Positions 1 to 9,333 of a stretch of DNA of 64,000 bases are shown one piece after another (position 1 is the stretch's first letter; each line of letters opens with the position of its first letter). The stretch lies in assembly GCF_027011145.1 (NCBI RefSeq), contig NZ_JALVAO010000060.1, forward strand, positions 1 through 64,000, given 5' to 3'. The DNA is from Thermococcus sp. (GTDB taxonomy: Archaea > Methanobacteriota_B > Thermococci > Thermococcales > Thermococcaceae). The notes beneath the pieces were generated by a model. The model was given only the letters and a program-made list of their open reading frames with translations, was not told where the DNA came from and made no database searches. Both the position numbers and the translations under genes were made by a program.

Positions 1-98
1 TCAATCGTGACCCTGAGCTTTCCCTTCCCTTCCTTGATGAAGCTCTCCTCTTTCATTTCCCTCACCCTGTCTGGATTGGCCGGCTGAATGCACGGCAT
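1..98 (-). CDS. N-terminus of an unidentified protein (partial)
   Basis: The first 32 codons run off the left edge on the minus strand, starting MPCIQPANPDRVREMKEESF. The ATG at 98 follows a GGTGGT element and lies 19 bases after the stop of the acetyltransferase, so the two are probably cotranscribed. The fragment is hydrophilic and too short for me to assign a family. Confidence 0.6.
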   Translation of the reverse strand, partial: MPCIQPANPDRVREMKEESFIKEGKGKLRVTI

Positions 99-116
99 GG
101 TAACCACCAATAAAGG

Positions 117-611
117 TTACTTCTCCTTGGACTTTATCTGGCTTTCGGTTCGCCTAACCATCCTCACCCATATACCGTGCTTTCCGACTTCCCGGAATCC
201 GTACTCCTCGTAAAATCTCTTGGCCCTCTCGTTTTTTTCGCCGACCCAGAGCTCGACGTCCTTGCCCTTTAGATACTCCAGGCACTTCTCCATGAGTTTC
301 CTCCCTATCCCATGTCCCTGATACTCTCTATCCACCGCGAACTCGTGGATTGCGCCCACAGTTTTACCCTCGTACTTGCTGTACCAATCGTCGTCGCAGA
401 CTATGAAGCCGACTATCCTGTCGCCGATTTTTGCAACAAAAAAGCCGTCTCTGGCCTTGCTCCAGCACCACCTTAGGTATCTCTTGGCGTAGCTCTCCCC
501 CTCACCGCCGTATTCGCGCATACCCTCGTAGGCGTTCATGTAAATCTCTATCAGCCTCTCAAGCGTTTCCTGGTCGAGTTCCTTTAGCTTCTCTATTCTT
601 ACTTCCGCCAT
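117..611 (-). CDS. GNAT-family N-acetyltransferase
   Basis: A 164-residue protein of the GCN5-related family, which moves an acetyl group from acetyl-CoA to an amine. The acetyl-CoA pyrophosphate loop is visible as YQGHGIGRKLM near residues 98-108, followed by the usual C-terminal pattern (NERAKRFYEEYGFREVG). A longer reading from 644 exists, but ATG 611 lies about 26 bases below a TTTTTAAA box at 633-640, the spacing of a leaderless archaeal mRNA. The substrate cannot be told from the sequence; protein N-termini, amino acids or polyamines are all possible. Confidence 0.85.
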   Translation of the reverse strand: MAEVRIEKLKELDQETLERLIEIYMNAYEGMREYGGEGESYAKRYLRWCWSKARDGFFVAKIGDRIVGFIVCDDDWYSKYEGKTVGAIHEFAVDREYQGHGIGRKLMEKCLEYLKGKDVELWVGEKNERAKRFYEEYGFREVGKHGIWVRMVRRTESQIKSKEK

Positions 612-630
612 CGGTTTAAGGTAGGGGTGG

Positions 631-640
631 GGTTTAAAAA
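631..640. promoter_or_regulatory. TATA element between acetyltransferase and MBF1
   Basis: GGTTTAAAAA sits between the divergent genes. On the minus strand it is 26 bases from ATG 611 (leaderless); on the plus strand it is about 43 bases before ATG 680, leaving a short leader that contains the ribosome binding site. It could serve both genes. Confidence 0.5.
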
Positions 641-679
641 GCATGACTCCGAGGTTTGAGAGGTGAAAAGGTGGTAGCT

Positions 680-1213
680 ATGAGCAAGGCCAAGCCCCGC
701 TACTGCGAGATATGTGGAGCTCCAATAAAAGGCCCCGGCCACAGGATAAGGCTTGAAGGTGCCGAAGTTCTCGTCTGCGACCGCTGTTATGAGAAGTACG
801 GTAGGAAGAAGTCCGGATTCAGCATAATGCCCACGAGAAGGGAACCGAGGAGAAGGCCCGCTCCGGCTCCCAGGCCAAGGAGGGAACCAAAACCCTACCG
901 CGAGAGGCCCCTCTACACCGAGGAAATCGTTGAGGACTTTGCAGAGAGAGTTTATAAAGCTATACAGAAGAGTGGCAAAAGCTACGAGGAGTTATCTCAT
1001 GAAATCGGGCTTTCCGTCAACGACCTTCGTGCCATAGCCCACGGTTACCGCGAGCCGACTATAAAGGAAGCTAAAAAGCTTGAGAAGTATTTCAAGATTA
1101 CTCTCATAGAACGCGTTGAGGAAGAGTTTGAGGAGAAAAAGACAATTCCAAAGGACTACGAGCCCACTCTCGGCGATATAGCCAACATCAGGATTAGGAA
1201 GAGGAAGAAGTAA
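680..1213 (+). CDS. mbf1: Archaeal multiprotein bridging factor 1 (aMBF1)
   Basis: A 177-residue protein with an N-terminal zinc ribbon (CEIC at about 12-15, CDRC at about 36-39), a basic proline/arginine linker and a C-terminal Cro/Xre helix-turn-helix (about 85-140). This is the archaeal MBF1 architecture; in eukaryotes MBF1 bridges TBP and activators, while archaeal forms have been linked to the ribosome. ATG 680 follows AGGTGGT at 669-675; the upstream in-frame codons from 656 contain the ribosome binding site and are unlikely to be translated. Nearby TBP fits a role in the basal machinery. Confidence 0.92.
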   Translation: MSKAKPRYCEICGAPIKGPGHRIRLEGAEVLVCDRCYEKYGRKKSGFSIMPTRREPRRRPAPAPRPRREPKPYRERPLYTEEIVEDFAERVYKAIQKSGKSYEELSHEIGLSVNDLRAIAHGYREPTIKEAKKLEKYFKITLIERVEEEFEEKKTIPKDYEPTLGDIANIRIRKRKK

Positions 1214-1214
1214 G

Positions 1215-1640
1215 CTAAACCTCTTCAATCTCCCAGTCTTCCCTCCTTTTCTTCTCGGCTTTTCTTCTCACTTCTTCGGCCTTTGTCCTCTTCGGCGGGT
1301 GAAAACCACGGAGCTTTTCAAAGGTTCCCCAGAGGCGCATGAGCTCCTCCCAGACTTCTGTATCGGGTGGGATAACGAGAACGTGGGCCGGCGGATGAAT
1401 GTCCATAAGCCTTCCGATGGCTTTCCGTGGGGGCAGGTCTATCTGGGCAACGACGTGGGCTTTAAACTTCTTCCTCGGCTTCTCACCGCTGATTTTCTCA
1501 AAGGCCCAGTCGGACAGAGCGGGGGGAATTATCCTCGGGTCACCGCGAATCTTCATTCCTCCATATCTCACGAGATCAGCTAAAGCTACACTTGCCTTCT
1601 GAAAGTTGTCGGCTCGTACTAAAACTATCGTGTTTCTCAT
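1215..1640 (-). CDS. Conserved archaeal protein, DUF356-like
   Basis: A 141-residue soluble protein beginning MRNTIVLVRADNFQKASVAL, a pattern I associate with the archaeal DUF356 family of unknown function; that assignment is from memory. The C-terminus is highly charged (KRTKAEEVRRKAEKKRRED). Its stop is one base past the stop of MBF1 (convergent). A CCTTTAAAAGG box at 1671-1680 probably provides the promoter. Confidence 0.6.
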   Translation of the reverse strand: MRNTIVLVRADNFQKASVALADLVRYGGMKIRGDPRIIPPALSDWAFEKISGEKPRKKFKAHVVAQIDLPPRKAIGRLMDIHPPAHVLVIPPDTEVWEELMRLWGTFEKLRGFHPPKRTKAEEVRRKAEKKRREDWEIEEV

Positions 1641-1779
1641 GGTCTCACCACCCTAACCTCAGCGGGTAACCTTTTAAAGGTTCGCCGATTTTAGTTACCG
1701 AAAGTTTTAAAAACTTTGCGTTTCTAAAAACCTCGGAGCCTTTTTAAGGGAGGAGCTGAGGAGAAGGAGGGGTGATAGA

Positions 1780-3483
1780 ATGTATCTGAAGAAGAGGCAC
1801 CTTGAGATACTCAGGGAGATGAAGAAGACCGAAAGTCAGGCCGAGATTGAGGCCAAACTGCCGGAGGAGTTCCAGATAAGGGCTATAGAGCTCTACATAC
1901 TCGGATTTGCCGAGCTCGATGGTGGAAAGATTAAGCTCACCGATGCCGGAAGGAAGCTCCTCGAGATTAGCGATTCACTCAACCTTGAGGAACTGCCGGA
2001 CGTTATAGCGGACACCGAGATTATGAAGATGCTCGAACTCCTTGAGGAGACCGGGAAGATACCCGAAAGCTGGCTCGAAAAGCTCAAGGAGAGAAAGCTC
2101 GCCGATGAGAACGGCCTTACGGAATTTGGGAGGGCCCTCCTCCAGCTCTACCGCGAGACCCACCCGGTTGTCTACTTAACCCCGGAGATAGCCTCGTTCC
2201 TGAGGGGAATGCCCAAGCTCGGAACCCTCGATGAGCTCGTTACCTTCAAGAACTCAAGGCTCTACGGCGATAACATCGTCAACGCCCTACAAGCCATGCG
2301 CCTGCTCCTGATTTCACCGCCAACCGAGAAGGGCAGGGCCTTCACAACGACCCCGGCGGCGAGGCTCGCACTTAAAGCTCTAAGCATGATTCCGGTTTTC
2401 GCCAGGGCGATAGTCCTCAGGAAGGAGGACTTCGAGGCCCTTAAGGCCGGAAGGAGCAACACCGAACTCGAGAGCATGGGCCTCAGCGACGAGAAGGGAA
2501 CGACCGAGTTTGGAAAGGCCATGATGGAGACCTACGAGGCGATGGGAAAAGTTGAGGAAAAGGTTCTCCCGATTTACCTACTCGAGGATGAGCTGAGCGT
2601 CCTCAAGGCAATTCAGGAGATAGAGAAGAAGTACGAAACCAACCCAGACGTTCTGCCCACCGAGAAGGAGATTGGAAAGAGGGTTGAAATCGAGGATCTT
2701 GGCGCGGTGCTTCACCTCCTCGAGAGCAAGGAGCTCGTTGAGAGAAGGCTCGTCAAAAACAAGGACACCTACTGGCTCACCGAGTGGGGCAGGGAAGCGA
2801 TAAACTTCGGAACAGTCAGCCCCGATGCCATGAAGGCGGTAACCTACAGCGAGAGCGGTGACGTGCCGATAGCGGAGTGGGTTATAAAGGCCCAGGAGGA
2901 GGGCGTCGTAAAGGCCGGCGTTACAGACAAGGGAAGGTTTTACCTGAGGCTCAGCAGGTCTATTGAGAGAAAGCCCTTCCTCACCAAGTACGATGTCGCG
3001 ATACTCGCCAAAACGCCGAGGAAGAAGTACATCCACAGGGATGAGCTTGTTGAGCTCGTCCAGAACTACGTGGGTGGCGACGAGAAGGAAATCACCAGGG
3101 CTATAGGAGAGGCCGAGGCTAAGGGCTTCGTCGTCGAGCTCCAGAACGGCATGGTGAAGCTCACGGAGCTCGGAGATAAGGTCAAGACAGCGTTGGAGAA
3201 CGCGAAGCTCCAGGAGATCCTGAAGGTCAAGTTCAGCGTCACGCCAACGCTCTACAACGTGCTCAGAGTCATCTACGAGAACCTGGAGACCTTCAACAGA
3301 ATCTGGAAGGAGAAAGGTGAAGTCAAGGGCTACAAGATGGAGGAAGTTGACGTCATCAGGAAACACCTCAGCCTGAGCGACGACGAGATAAAGAAGGCTT
3401 TAACGATGCTCCGCGAGCTTGGCTTCCTCGGAAGCAAGAGCTTGACAGAAGCAGGTAGGGTTCTCGTTGAGGCCTACCTTTGA
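1780..3483 (+). CDS. DUF505 family winged-helix repeat protein
   Basis: A 567-residue protein with repeated units of the form 'helix-helix-LT(D/E)xGR', for example KLTDAGRKLLE, GLTEFGRALLQ, WLTEWGREAI, KLTELGDKVK and SLTEAGRVLVE. Such strings are the beta-wing ends of tandem winged-helix domains, and the architecture fits archaeal DUF505. A nucleic-acid or protein scaffold role is plausible, but no function is known to me. ATG 1780 follows a strong AAGGAGGGGTGA site; CCTTTTTAAGG at 1739-1749 is a likely TATA box. The gene stands alone, 100 bases before TBP. Confidence 0.75.
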   Translation: MYLKKRHLEILREMKKTESQAEIEAKLPEEFQIRAIELYILGFAELDGGKIKLTDAGRKLLEISDSLNLEELPDVIADTEIMKMLELLEETGKIPESWLEKLKERKLADENGLTEFGRALLQLYRETHPVVYLTPEIASFLRGMPKLGTLDELVTFKNSRLYGDNIVNALQAMRLLLISPPTEKGRAFTTTPAARLALKALSMIPVFARAIVLRKEDFEALKAGRSNTELESMGLSDEKGTTEFGKAMMETYEAMGKVEEKVLPIYLLEDELSVLKAIQEIEKKYETNPDVLPTEKEIGKRVEIEDLGAVLHLLESKELVERRLVKNKDTYWLTEWGREAINFGTVSPDAMKAVTYSESGDVPIAEWVIKAQEEGVVKAGVTDKGRFYLRLSRSIERKPFLTKYDVAILAKTPRKKYIHRDELVELVQNYVGGDEKEITRAIGEAEAKGFVVELQNGMVKLTELGDKVKTALENAKLQEILKVKFSVTPTLYNVLRVIYENLETFNRIWKEKGEVKGYKMEEVDVIRKHLSLSDDEIKKALTMLRELGFLGSKSLTEAGRVLVEAYL

Positions 3484-3584
3484 ATTTTCTCTTCTTCAAT
3501 GTTCCATTTTGAGCATAAAGCTTTAAAAAGCGATTCCCTCATTTATAAAAGGGTTTTTAAACCCACCATTCGGAGGTGTAAACC

Positions 3585-4157
3585 TTGGTGGACATGAGCA
3601 ATGTAAAGCTCAGGATTGAGAACATCGTCGCTTCTGTTGACCTCTTTACGGAACTGAACCTTGAGAAAGTGATTGAAATCTGCCCCAACTCCAAGTACAA
3701 CCCGGAGGAGTTCCCCGGAATCATCTGTCGCTTCGATGAACCCAAGGTTGCCCTGCTTATTTTCAGCTCCGGGAAGCTCGTCGTCACCGGGGCCAAGAGC
3801 GTTGAGGACATAGAAAGGGCCGTTAACAAGCTCATCCAGATGCTCAAGAAGATTGGAGCGAAGTTCCACCGCGCGCCTCAGATTGACATACAGAACATGG
3901 TCTTCAGCGGTGACATCGGCATGGAGTTCAACCTTGACGCGGTTGCGCTGAGCCTTCCGAACTGTGAGTACGAGCCCGAGCAGTTTCCGGGAGTTATCTA
4001 CCGCGTCAAGGAACCGAGGGCCGTCATACTGCTCTTCTCCTCCGGTAAAATCGTCTGTTCCGGGGCCAAGAGTGAGCACGACGCCTGGGAGGCCGTCAGA
4101 AAGCTCCTCCGCGAGCTGGAGAAGTACGGTCTAATCGAGGAAGAGGAGGAGTGGTGA
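3585..4157 (+). CDS. tbp: TATA-box binding protein (TBP)
   Basis: A 190-residue TBP, the factor that bends TATA DNA and nucleates archaeal transcription initiation with TFB. It is the classical saddle of two direct repeats (about residues 8-92 and 98-183), each with the blocks [13 protein letters not shown] and LLIFSSGK-V-(T/S)GAKS. The acidic tail EEEEEW is typical of Thermococcales TBPs. The preferred start is TTG at 3585, six bases after GGAGGTG (3572-3578); GTG 3588 and ATG 3594 are alternatives. Upstream TATA candidates are at about 3540-3550. Confidence 0.97.
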   Translation: MVDMSNVKLRIENIVASVDLFTELNLEKVIEICPNSKYNPEEFPGIICRFDEPKVALLIFSSGKLVVTGAKSVEDIERAVNKLIQMLKKIGAKFHRAPQIDIQNMVFSGDIGMEFNLDAVALSLPNCEYEPEQFPGVIYRVKEPRAVILLFSSGKIVCSGAKSEHDAWEAVRKLLRELEKYGLIEEEEEW

Positions 4158-4163
4158 GGCCTC

Positions 4164-5165
4164 TTGGCCTTCTCCGTTATCTACTCTCCTGTCTTCCTCG
4201 AACACAGGCCCGAGAACTATCATCCGGAGAATCCGGAGAGGCTGTTGAGGGCCGTAAAGGTTCTCCAGCGGTTGAACCTGTGGAAGCCCGTTGAACCGGT
4301 TCCGGTCCCGGAGGAAGAACTCCTAAGGGTTCACTCGAAGGAATACGTGGAGCTCGTGAGGGAGAAAAGTCAATCGTTTTCCTACCTCGACCCGGACACG
4401 TACGTCTCTCCCGGCACATGGGAGGCCTCTCTCCTCGCCTTCGGTGCTTCCCGCTTGGCAGTTGAGCTGGCCTTGAAGTATAGGGGCATATACCTTGCCC
4501 TCGTCAGACCACCGGGCCACCACGCCGGAAAATCCGGTAGGGCATTCAACGCACCGACGCTGGGCTTCTGCATCTTCAACAACTCAGCCTACGCCGCCAA
4601 AGTCGCCGAAGAGCTCACCGGAAAGGTTCTCGTCATAGACTTCGATGCCCACCACGGTAACGGGACTCAAGAGATACTCTGGGACGATAAAAATGCCGTC
4701 CACATAGACCTTCACGAGCGGGACATCTACCCCTGGAGCGGTTATGAGCACGAAGTCGGCGGAAAAGGGGCCGAGGGCACAAAAATCAACCTGCCCATGC
4801 CCCATTATGCAGGCGATGACGACTTCATCTACGCCTGGAGCGAGGTTGTTTTACCCGTTCTAGCCCAGCTCAAGCCGGAGCTTGTCATTGTATCGGCTGG
4901 CTTCGACGGTTTCCTCGGTGAAAACCTGACGACCCTTCGTCTTAGCGAACTCTTCTTCGCCTACGCCGGCTCAACGCTCTCACGCTACCCGCTGGCGGTA
5001 ATCTTCGAGGGTGGCTACTCCGTTGGTCTCGATAAAGGCCTGCCAGCTTTCATCAGGGGCTACCTCAGCGGGGAAATTCGGGAAGTTCCCGTAAGTCCGT
5101 CCTACGAGACCCTGAGAACCGTGGCGAGGGTGAAGGAGATACAGTCGGAGTGGTGGGAGTTCTGA
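4164..5165 (+). CDS. Histone deacetylase-family amidohydrolase
   Basis: A 333-residue zinc hydrolase of the arginase/deacetylase fold. Visible motifs are PPGHHAG (about 114-120), the metal-binding DFDAHHGNGTQ and SAGFDG segments, and the FEGGY tyrosine motif. Relatives remove acetyl groups from lysines, acetoin or acetylpolyamines; polyamine genes 10 kb away make acetylpolyamine a reasonable guess, no more. The start is TTG at 4164, whose GGTGAG ribosome binding site overlaps the TBP stop codon six bases upstream, so TBP and this gene are probably cotranscribed. Confidence 0.88.
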   Translation: MAFSVIYSPVFLEHRPENYHPENPERLLRAVKVLQRLNLWKPVEPVPVPEEELLRVHSKEYVELVREKSQSFSYLDPDTYVSPGTWEASLLAFGASRLAVELALKYRGIYLALVRPPGHHAGKSGRAFNAPTLGFCIFNNSAYAAKVAEELTGKVLVIDFDAHHGNGTQEILWDDKNAVHIDLHERDIYPWSGYEHEVGGKGAEGTKINLPMPHYAGDDDFIYAWSEVVLPVLAQLKPELVIVSAGFDGFLGENLTTLRLSELFFAYAGSTLSRYPLAVIFEGGYSVGLDKGLPAFIRGYLSGEIREVPVSPSYETLRTVARVKEIQSEWWEF

Positions 5166-5198
5166 CTTATAAGCAGGCAAAAAGAAAAATGTAAGGCT

Positions 5199-5807
5199 TC
5201 AAAGCCCCAGCATCTCCTTCGCGGCCTTGACACCCAAATCGAAGGCCTTCATGTTCACATCTATAGTCTTCGGCGGAACGCTTACGCGGATAACTTCTCT
5301 CACGTGCTCGGCCGAGAGAGGGAAGCCTGGCGTCTGGGTCAGTGCTCCGATAAGGACGACGTTGGTAGTGACTATGTTCCCGGCTTCCATGGCTAGCTTT
5401 TCAGCGTCGAAGGCCATGAACTTGCCCTCGAAGTCCTCCTCGATTATTTTTTTGATTTCCTCTAAACTCGGATAAGTGGCGAGCCCCATGGAGACTTGGA
5501 CAGGTGGAATTGGGCGAGCGTTAGTGAAAACCAGACCACCCTTTTTGAGATAATTGATGTAGCGCAGGGCCTCGACAGGCTCGAAGGACAGTATTACGTC
5601 GGCTTTTCCCTCTGGGACCATCGCGCCATAAACATCTTCGCCAAAGCGAACGTAGGCTATGACCGAACCGAAACGCTGGCTCATTCCGTGAACTTCTCCA
5701 ACGCGAACCTTGTAGCCGGCCCTCAAAGCCGCCCAGCCGAGCAGGTTCGCCGCGGTGAGGATTCCCTGACCGCCAACGCCGGTGATAACTATGTTGTATT
5801 CCCTCAT
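5199..5807 (-). CDS. iorB: Indolepyruvate ferredoxin oxidoreductase, beta subunit
   Basis: A 202-residue subunit of the enzyme that oxidatively decarboxylates aryl 2-keto acids (indolepyruvate, phenylpyruvate, hydroxyphenylpyruvate) to aryl-acetyl-CoA, reducing ferredoxin. The N-terminal [15 protein letters not shown] and MSQRFGSV segments are typical of the gamma-type domain of the 2-oxoacid oxidoreductases. ATG 5807 is two bases after the iorA stop and has GGTGA six bases upstream; a GTG at 5813 lies inside that site and is less likely. Last gene of a three-gene operon. Confidence 0.93.
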   Translation of the reverse strand: MREYNIVITGVGGQGILTAANLLGWAALRAGYKVRVGEVHGMSQRFGSVIAYVRFGEDVYGAMVPEGKADVILSFEPVEALRYINYLKKGGLVFTNARPIPPVQVSMGLATYPSLEEIKKIIEEDFEGKFMAFDAEKLAMEAGNIVTTNVVLIGALTQTPGFPLSAEHVREVIRVSVPPKTIDVNMKAFDLGVKAAKEMLGL

Positions 5808-5809
5808 TT

Positions 5810-7753
5810 TCACTCACCCCCCTCAAGAGGCTCGAAGGCATCAAAGGGACAGACCTGCGCACAGCCGCCACAGCCCCAGCACATCGTTGGGTCTATCTTA
5901 GCTTTCTTCTTCTCTGCGTCCCAGTAGATTGCAGGACAGCCGTAGGCGTTGATACAAATCTTACACCCGGTACACTTGTCTTCGATGACATGGTAGATTG
6001 GCCACTTCTCTCCCTTCCTCCTCATCTGACCTATCCTGTATAGCGCACAGGGCTGTCTGGCAACGACAACGCTTACGCCGTCAACGGCTAGAGCTTCCTT
6101 TATTGCCCGCTCAGTTGCCTTTATGTCGTATGGGTCTACAACCTTAACGAAGTCCGCTCCCATTGCCTTGGCGACTTTCTCTATAAGTATCCTCTTGCCC
6201 GGTCCGTGAGGAGTGTCTCCGGTTCCGGGGTTGGGCTGGTCGCCGGTCATTGCCGTGACGAGGTTGTCGAGGACAACTATGACCACGTTGGAGCGGTTGT
6301 AGATTGCATTAGCCAAGGCAGGTAGGCCTGTGTGGAAGAACGTCGAATCACCTATGGTGGCGACTATTATTTTCTTCTCTTTACCGGTCTTCCTCTCTTC
6401 CTCGCCTGGAACGCCGTTAAGGGCAACATCAAGACCGTGAGCCATTCCTATAGAACCACCCATTGCTATTGTTGTGTCGACGGTCTTGAGTGGCGGTAAA
6501 ACACCGAGGGTATAACAGCCTATGTCGCTGGGGAATATTGCCTTTGGAGTTGCGGCGCGCCTAATCGCGTAGAAGGTGTTCCTATGCGGACAGGCCGGAC
6601 AGAGGCTCGGCGGCCTCGGTGGAACCATCTTCGAGACCTTTTCGTACTTCCTGTCTATCTCCTCAAAGTCTATCGGCGTTTCCATTCCAAGGAACTTGGC
6701 TATAGCTATTACAGCCCTCCTCGTAGTCATCTCGTAAACGCGCGGAACGAGGTCTTTGCCGTGAATCGGAATCCTCAGACCTTTATCATAGGCCCAGGTC
6801 TTGACCTGCTCCTCAACAACTGGTTCAAGCTCTTCAACGATGAGAACTTTCTCGAGGCCATCAAGGAACTTCTCGAGCAGGCCGTAGGGAACCGGGAAGG
6901 GCGTTCCGAGCTTGAGTATCTTGACATTGTCAACGCCGAGCCACGCCAGGGCCTCCTTAACGTATGCATAGCTGAGACCCGGGGCGATTATACCGACCTT
7001 GGCGTTTTCATCGCCTTCAATCCAGTTGAATGGGCTCTCATTAAATTCTTCACGGAACTTCTCGAGAGTCTCGAGCAACCATGGGTGCTTCTTCCTCTGG
7101 AAAGCCGGTATATCGACGTATCTCTCCGGGTTCTTCTCGAAGTTCCCGAACTTCCTCTTTGCCTGTTTTATCTCCTCCGGCAGTTCGCCCAGAACGACGT
7201 CGCCACGCATATGGGAGCTCCTCGTTGTTGTTCTGAGTATTATCATCTGGCCGTACTTCTCGCTTACCTCAAAGGCATACTTTACCATATCCTTTGCTTC
7301 CTGAACGCTTGAAGGTTCTAGGACAGGAATCCCTGCGCTTTTGGCTATTGCCCTTGTGTCCTGCTCGTTCTGACTGCTCCACATGCTCGGATCATCTGCT
7401 ACCATAACTATCAGTCCGCCGTTGACTCCCATGTATGTTGCTGTCATGAAACTGTCCATGGCAACGTTTAATCCAACGTGCTTCATTGCCGTCATGGCCC
7501 TGAGACCGCTCCAAGCCGCGGAAAGGGCCGTCTCAAATGCAACCTTTTCGTTGGTCGAGTATTCCATGTAAACGCCGGCCTTTTTGGCAACCATTGCCAT
7601 CGTGTCGGTAAGTTCTGAACTCGGCGTTCCAGGATAGGCGGCAAAAACTGCTATGTTGCCCTCTAAAGCACCGCGTGCTATGGCTTGATTCCCAAGGAGG
7701 AGAACTCTCTCCCCTGGCTTGTCCCACAACACTATATCTGTAACCTTCGCCAT
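5810..7753 (-). CDS. iorA: Indolepyruvate ferredoxin oxidoreductase, alpha subunit
   Basis: A 647-residue catalytic subunit. The N-terminal pyrimidine-binding domain is followed by the thiamine diphosphate motif [16 protein letters not shown]...VVLDN (about 445-485) and a C-terminal ferredoxin-like region with [14 protein letters not shown] and [12 protein letters not shown], ligands for two 4Fe-4S clusters; [10 protein letters not shown] near the middle is typical of the family. The start at 7753 has a full GGAGGTG site. It lies 38 bases after the acyl-CoA synthetase gene, linking keto-acid oxidation with ATP-forming thioester cleavage. Confidence 0.96.
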   Translation of the reverse strand: MAKVTDIVLWDKPGERVLLLGNQAIARGALEGNIAVFAAYPGTPSSELTDTMAMVAKKAGVYMEYSTNEKVAFETALSAAWSGLRAMTAMKHVGLNVAMDSFMTATYMGVNGGLIVMVADDPSMWSSQNEQDTRAIAKSAGIPVLEPSSVQEAKDMVKYAFEVSEKYGQMIILRTTTRSSHMRGDVVLGELPEEIKQAKRKFGNFEKNPERYVDIPAFQRKKHPWLLETLEKFREEFNESPFNWIEGDENAKVGIIAPGLSYAYVKEALAWLGVDNVKILKLGTPFPVPYGLLEKFLDGLEKVLIVEELEPVVEEQVKTWAYDKGLRIPIHGKDLVPRVYEMTTRRAVIAIAKFLGMETPIDFEEIDRKYEKVSKMVPPRPPSLCPACPHRNTFYAIRRAATPKAIFPSDIGCYTLGVLPPLKTVDTTIAMGGSIGMAHGLDVALNGVPGEEERKTGKEKKIIVATIGDSTFFHTGLPALANAIYNRSNVVIVVLDNLVTAMTGDQPNPGTGDTPHGPGKRILIEKVAKAMGADFVKVVDPYDIKATERAIKEALAVDGVSVVVARQPCALYRIGQMRRKGEKWPIYHVIEDKCTGCKICINAYGCPAIYWDAEKKKAKIDPTMCWGCGGCAQVCPFDAFEPLEGGE

Positions 7754-7791
7754 TTACACACCTCCTAATTCTGAGTGATGAAAAATGAAAA

Positions 7792-9168
7792 TCAATCTTC
7801 CTTCAAAACACCGGCATTCTTCGCCTGTTGAACGAGGGCGTAGGCCCCAGCGGCCACATCCTCTGGCCTTTCATAGCTCGGGATTCCGTTGGCCTCGAGC
7901 AGTTCCTTGGCCTTCTCGCTGACGTAACCGGCCATGAAAAGTGCCAGAACTGGTTTTCCGTTGTTCACCTCTTTCACAGCCTTGATAACTCCCTCGGCGT
8001 GCTCCGTGGGAGTCATTCCCGCGAAGGTCGGGACGACGCAGATGCTTATGAGCATGTCAACGTTTTTATCCTGAAGCAGGGCCTTCGCCGTCCTGTAGTA
8101 GTCCTCTCCCCTCGCGGAGGCTATCATATCAACAGGGTTCTTAACTGCCGCCATCGGCGGGAGGAAGGAGCGCAGTTCCTCTATCGTCTTTTCCTCAAGG
8201 TCTGCCAGCTTTAACCCTCTCTTATCAATCTGGTCCGCGGTGAGAACGCCTGGACCGCCTGCGTTCGTCATTATCGCGACGCGCCTGCCTCTAGGCAATG
8301 GCTGTGTAAAGGCCCTGGCCATGCTGAGCATGTCGTCTATGGTCTCAGCTACGAGAACGCCACTCTGCTTGAAAGCCGCTTCATAAATCTTCCAGCTTCC
8401 CGCTAAAGAGCCTGTGTGACTTGAAGCGGCCCTTGCCCCGCTCTCGCTTCTTCCCGCTTTGAGAGCTATGACGGGCTTCTTCTTGGTGACGCGCTTGGCA
8501 ACTTCAATGAATTTTCTTCCGTCCTTTATTCCCTCTATGTAGAGTGCTATTGCCTTGTCCTCCTCTGTGTCGGCCAAATACTCCATGAAGTCAGCAAAGT
8601 CTAGGTCTGCCATGTTGCCAACGCTAACGAACTTGGAGAAACCTATCCCCTCCTTGACGGTCTTGTAAACAATTCCCGCCCCTAAAGCTCCGCTCTGGCT
8701 CACGAAGGCTATGTCGCCCTTTCTTGCATCCATTATGAAAGTCGCGTTCATGTCGTTGTGGGTGTTCATAACGCCGACACAGTTCGGGCCGATAAGCCTC
8801 ATCCCATACTTATGGGCAATCTCTACCAGCTCGCGCTCCTCTTTCTTGCCTTCCTCGCCGGTTTCACCGAAACCAGCTGTTATGATGACTGCCCCTTTGA
8901 CACCTTTCTCTCCACAGTCGATGAGTGTTTGCTTGACAAACTTCTTTGGAACAACTATTATGGCGAGGTCAACCTTGTCTGGAATGTCTTTCACGCTTTT
9001 ATATGCTTTAACACCCTGAACGACCTCGTCCTTGACGTTGACTGGGTAAACTTTGCCTTCCTTGTATTTTTTCAGGTTTTTAAAAACTTCATAACCGAGC
9101 TTCAGCGGGTCGTTTGATGCTCCGATAACTGCTATCCCCTCCGGCCTGAAGAAGTAGTCGAGAGTCAT
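7792..9168 (-). CDS. Acyl-CoA synthetase (ADP-forming), alpha subunit
   Basis: A 458-residue subunit of the archaeal enzyme that converts acyl-CoA + ADP + Pi to acid + ATP + CoA. The CoA-binding Rossmann domain is at the N-terminus (FFRPEGIAVIGASNDP), followed by succinyl-CoA synthetase-like ligase domains. SSHTGSLAGS near residue 257 carries the histidine phosphorylated in catalysis. ATG 9168 follows GGTGAGG; an extension to 9264 would cross the probable promoter (TTATATAC at about 9199-9206). The ATP-grasp beta subunit is not in the window. Cotranscription with iorAB suggests an aryl-acid preference. Confidence 0.92.
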   Translation of the reverse strand: MTLDYFFRPEGIAVIGASNDPLKLGYEVFKNLKKYKEGKVYPVNVKDEVVQGVKAYKSVKDIPDKVDLAIIVVPKKFVKQTLIDCGEKGVKGAVIITAGFGETGEEGKKEERELVEIAHKYGMRLIGPNCVGVMNTHNDMNATFIMDARKGDIAFVSQSGALGAGIVYKTVKEGIGFSKFVSVGNMADLDFADFMEYLADTEEDKAIALYIEGIKDGRKFIEVAKRVTKKKPVIALKAGRSESGARAASSHTGSLAGSWKIYEAAFKQSGVLVAETIDDMLSMARAFTQPLPRGRRVAIMTNAGGPGVLTADQIDKRGLKLADLEEKTIEELRSFLPPMAAVKNPVDMIASARGEDYYRTAKALLQDKNVDMLISICVVPTFAGMTPTEHAEGVIKAVKEVNNGKPVLALFMAGYVSEKAKELLEANGIPSYERPEDVAAGAYALVQQAKNAGVLKED

Positions 9169-9333
9169 AAACCTCACCGTTAAAATCTGGGCCGAATCGT
9201 ATATAAGCTTTCCCAAAGGGAGCATCGGAGAATTTTGGAGCATTGTTGAGTAATTTACGTTCATGAATGGGCGTTTTTTGGCATCGAAAGATTTAAGTAA
9301 GCTCCGGTTATTTTAATTCCGGAGGTGGTGGGA

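Noticed and set aside
1668-1717. Two AT-rich palindromes (AACCTTTTAAAGGTT and AAAGTTTTAAAAACTTT)
   Set aside because: Both are most simply BRE/TATA elements of the divergent promoters; TATA boxes in AT-rich DNA often look palindromic.
6584-7312. A 242-codon plus-strand reading frame
   Set aside because: It lies wholly inside iorA on the other strand, has no ribosome binding site, and its composition mirrors the iorA codons; similar long shadows occur at 2578-3366, 46756-47679 and 56716-57567.
7754-7791. C/D box signal CTGA-GTGATGA between iorA and the acyl-CoA synthetase gene
   Set aside because: The boxes are directly joined without a spacer and no second D or C box lies at guide distance, so it is probably chance.
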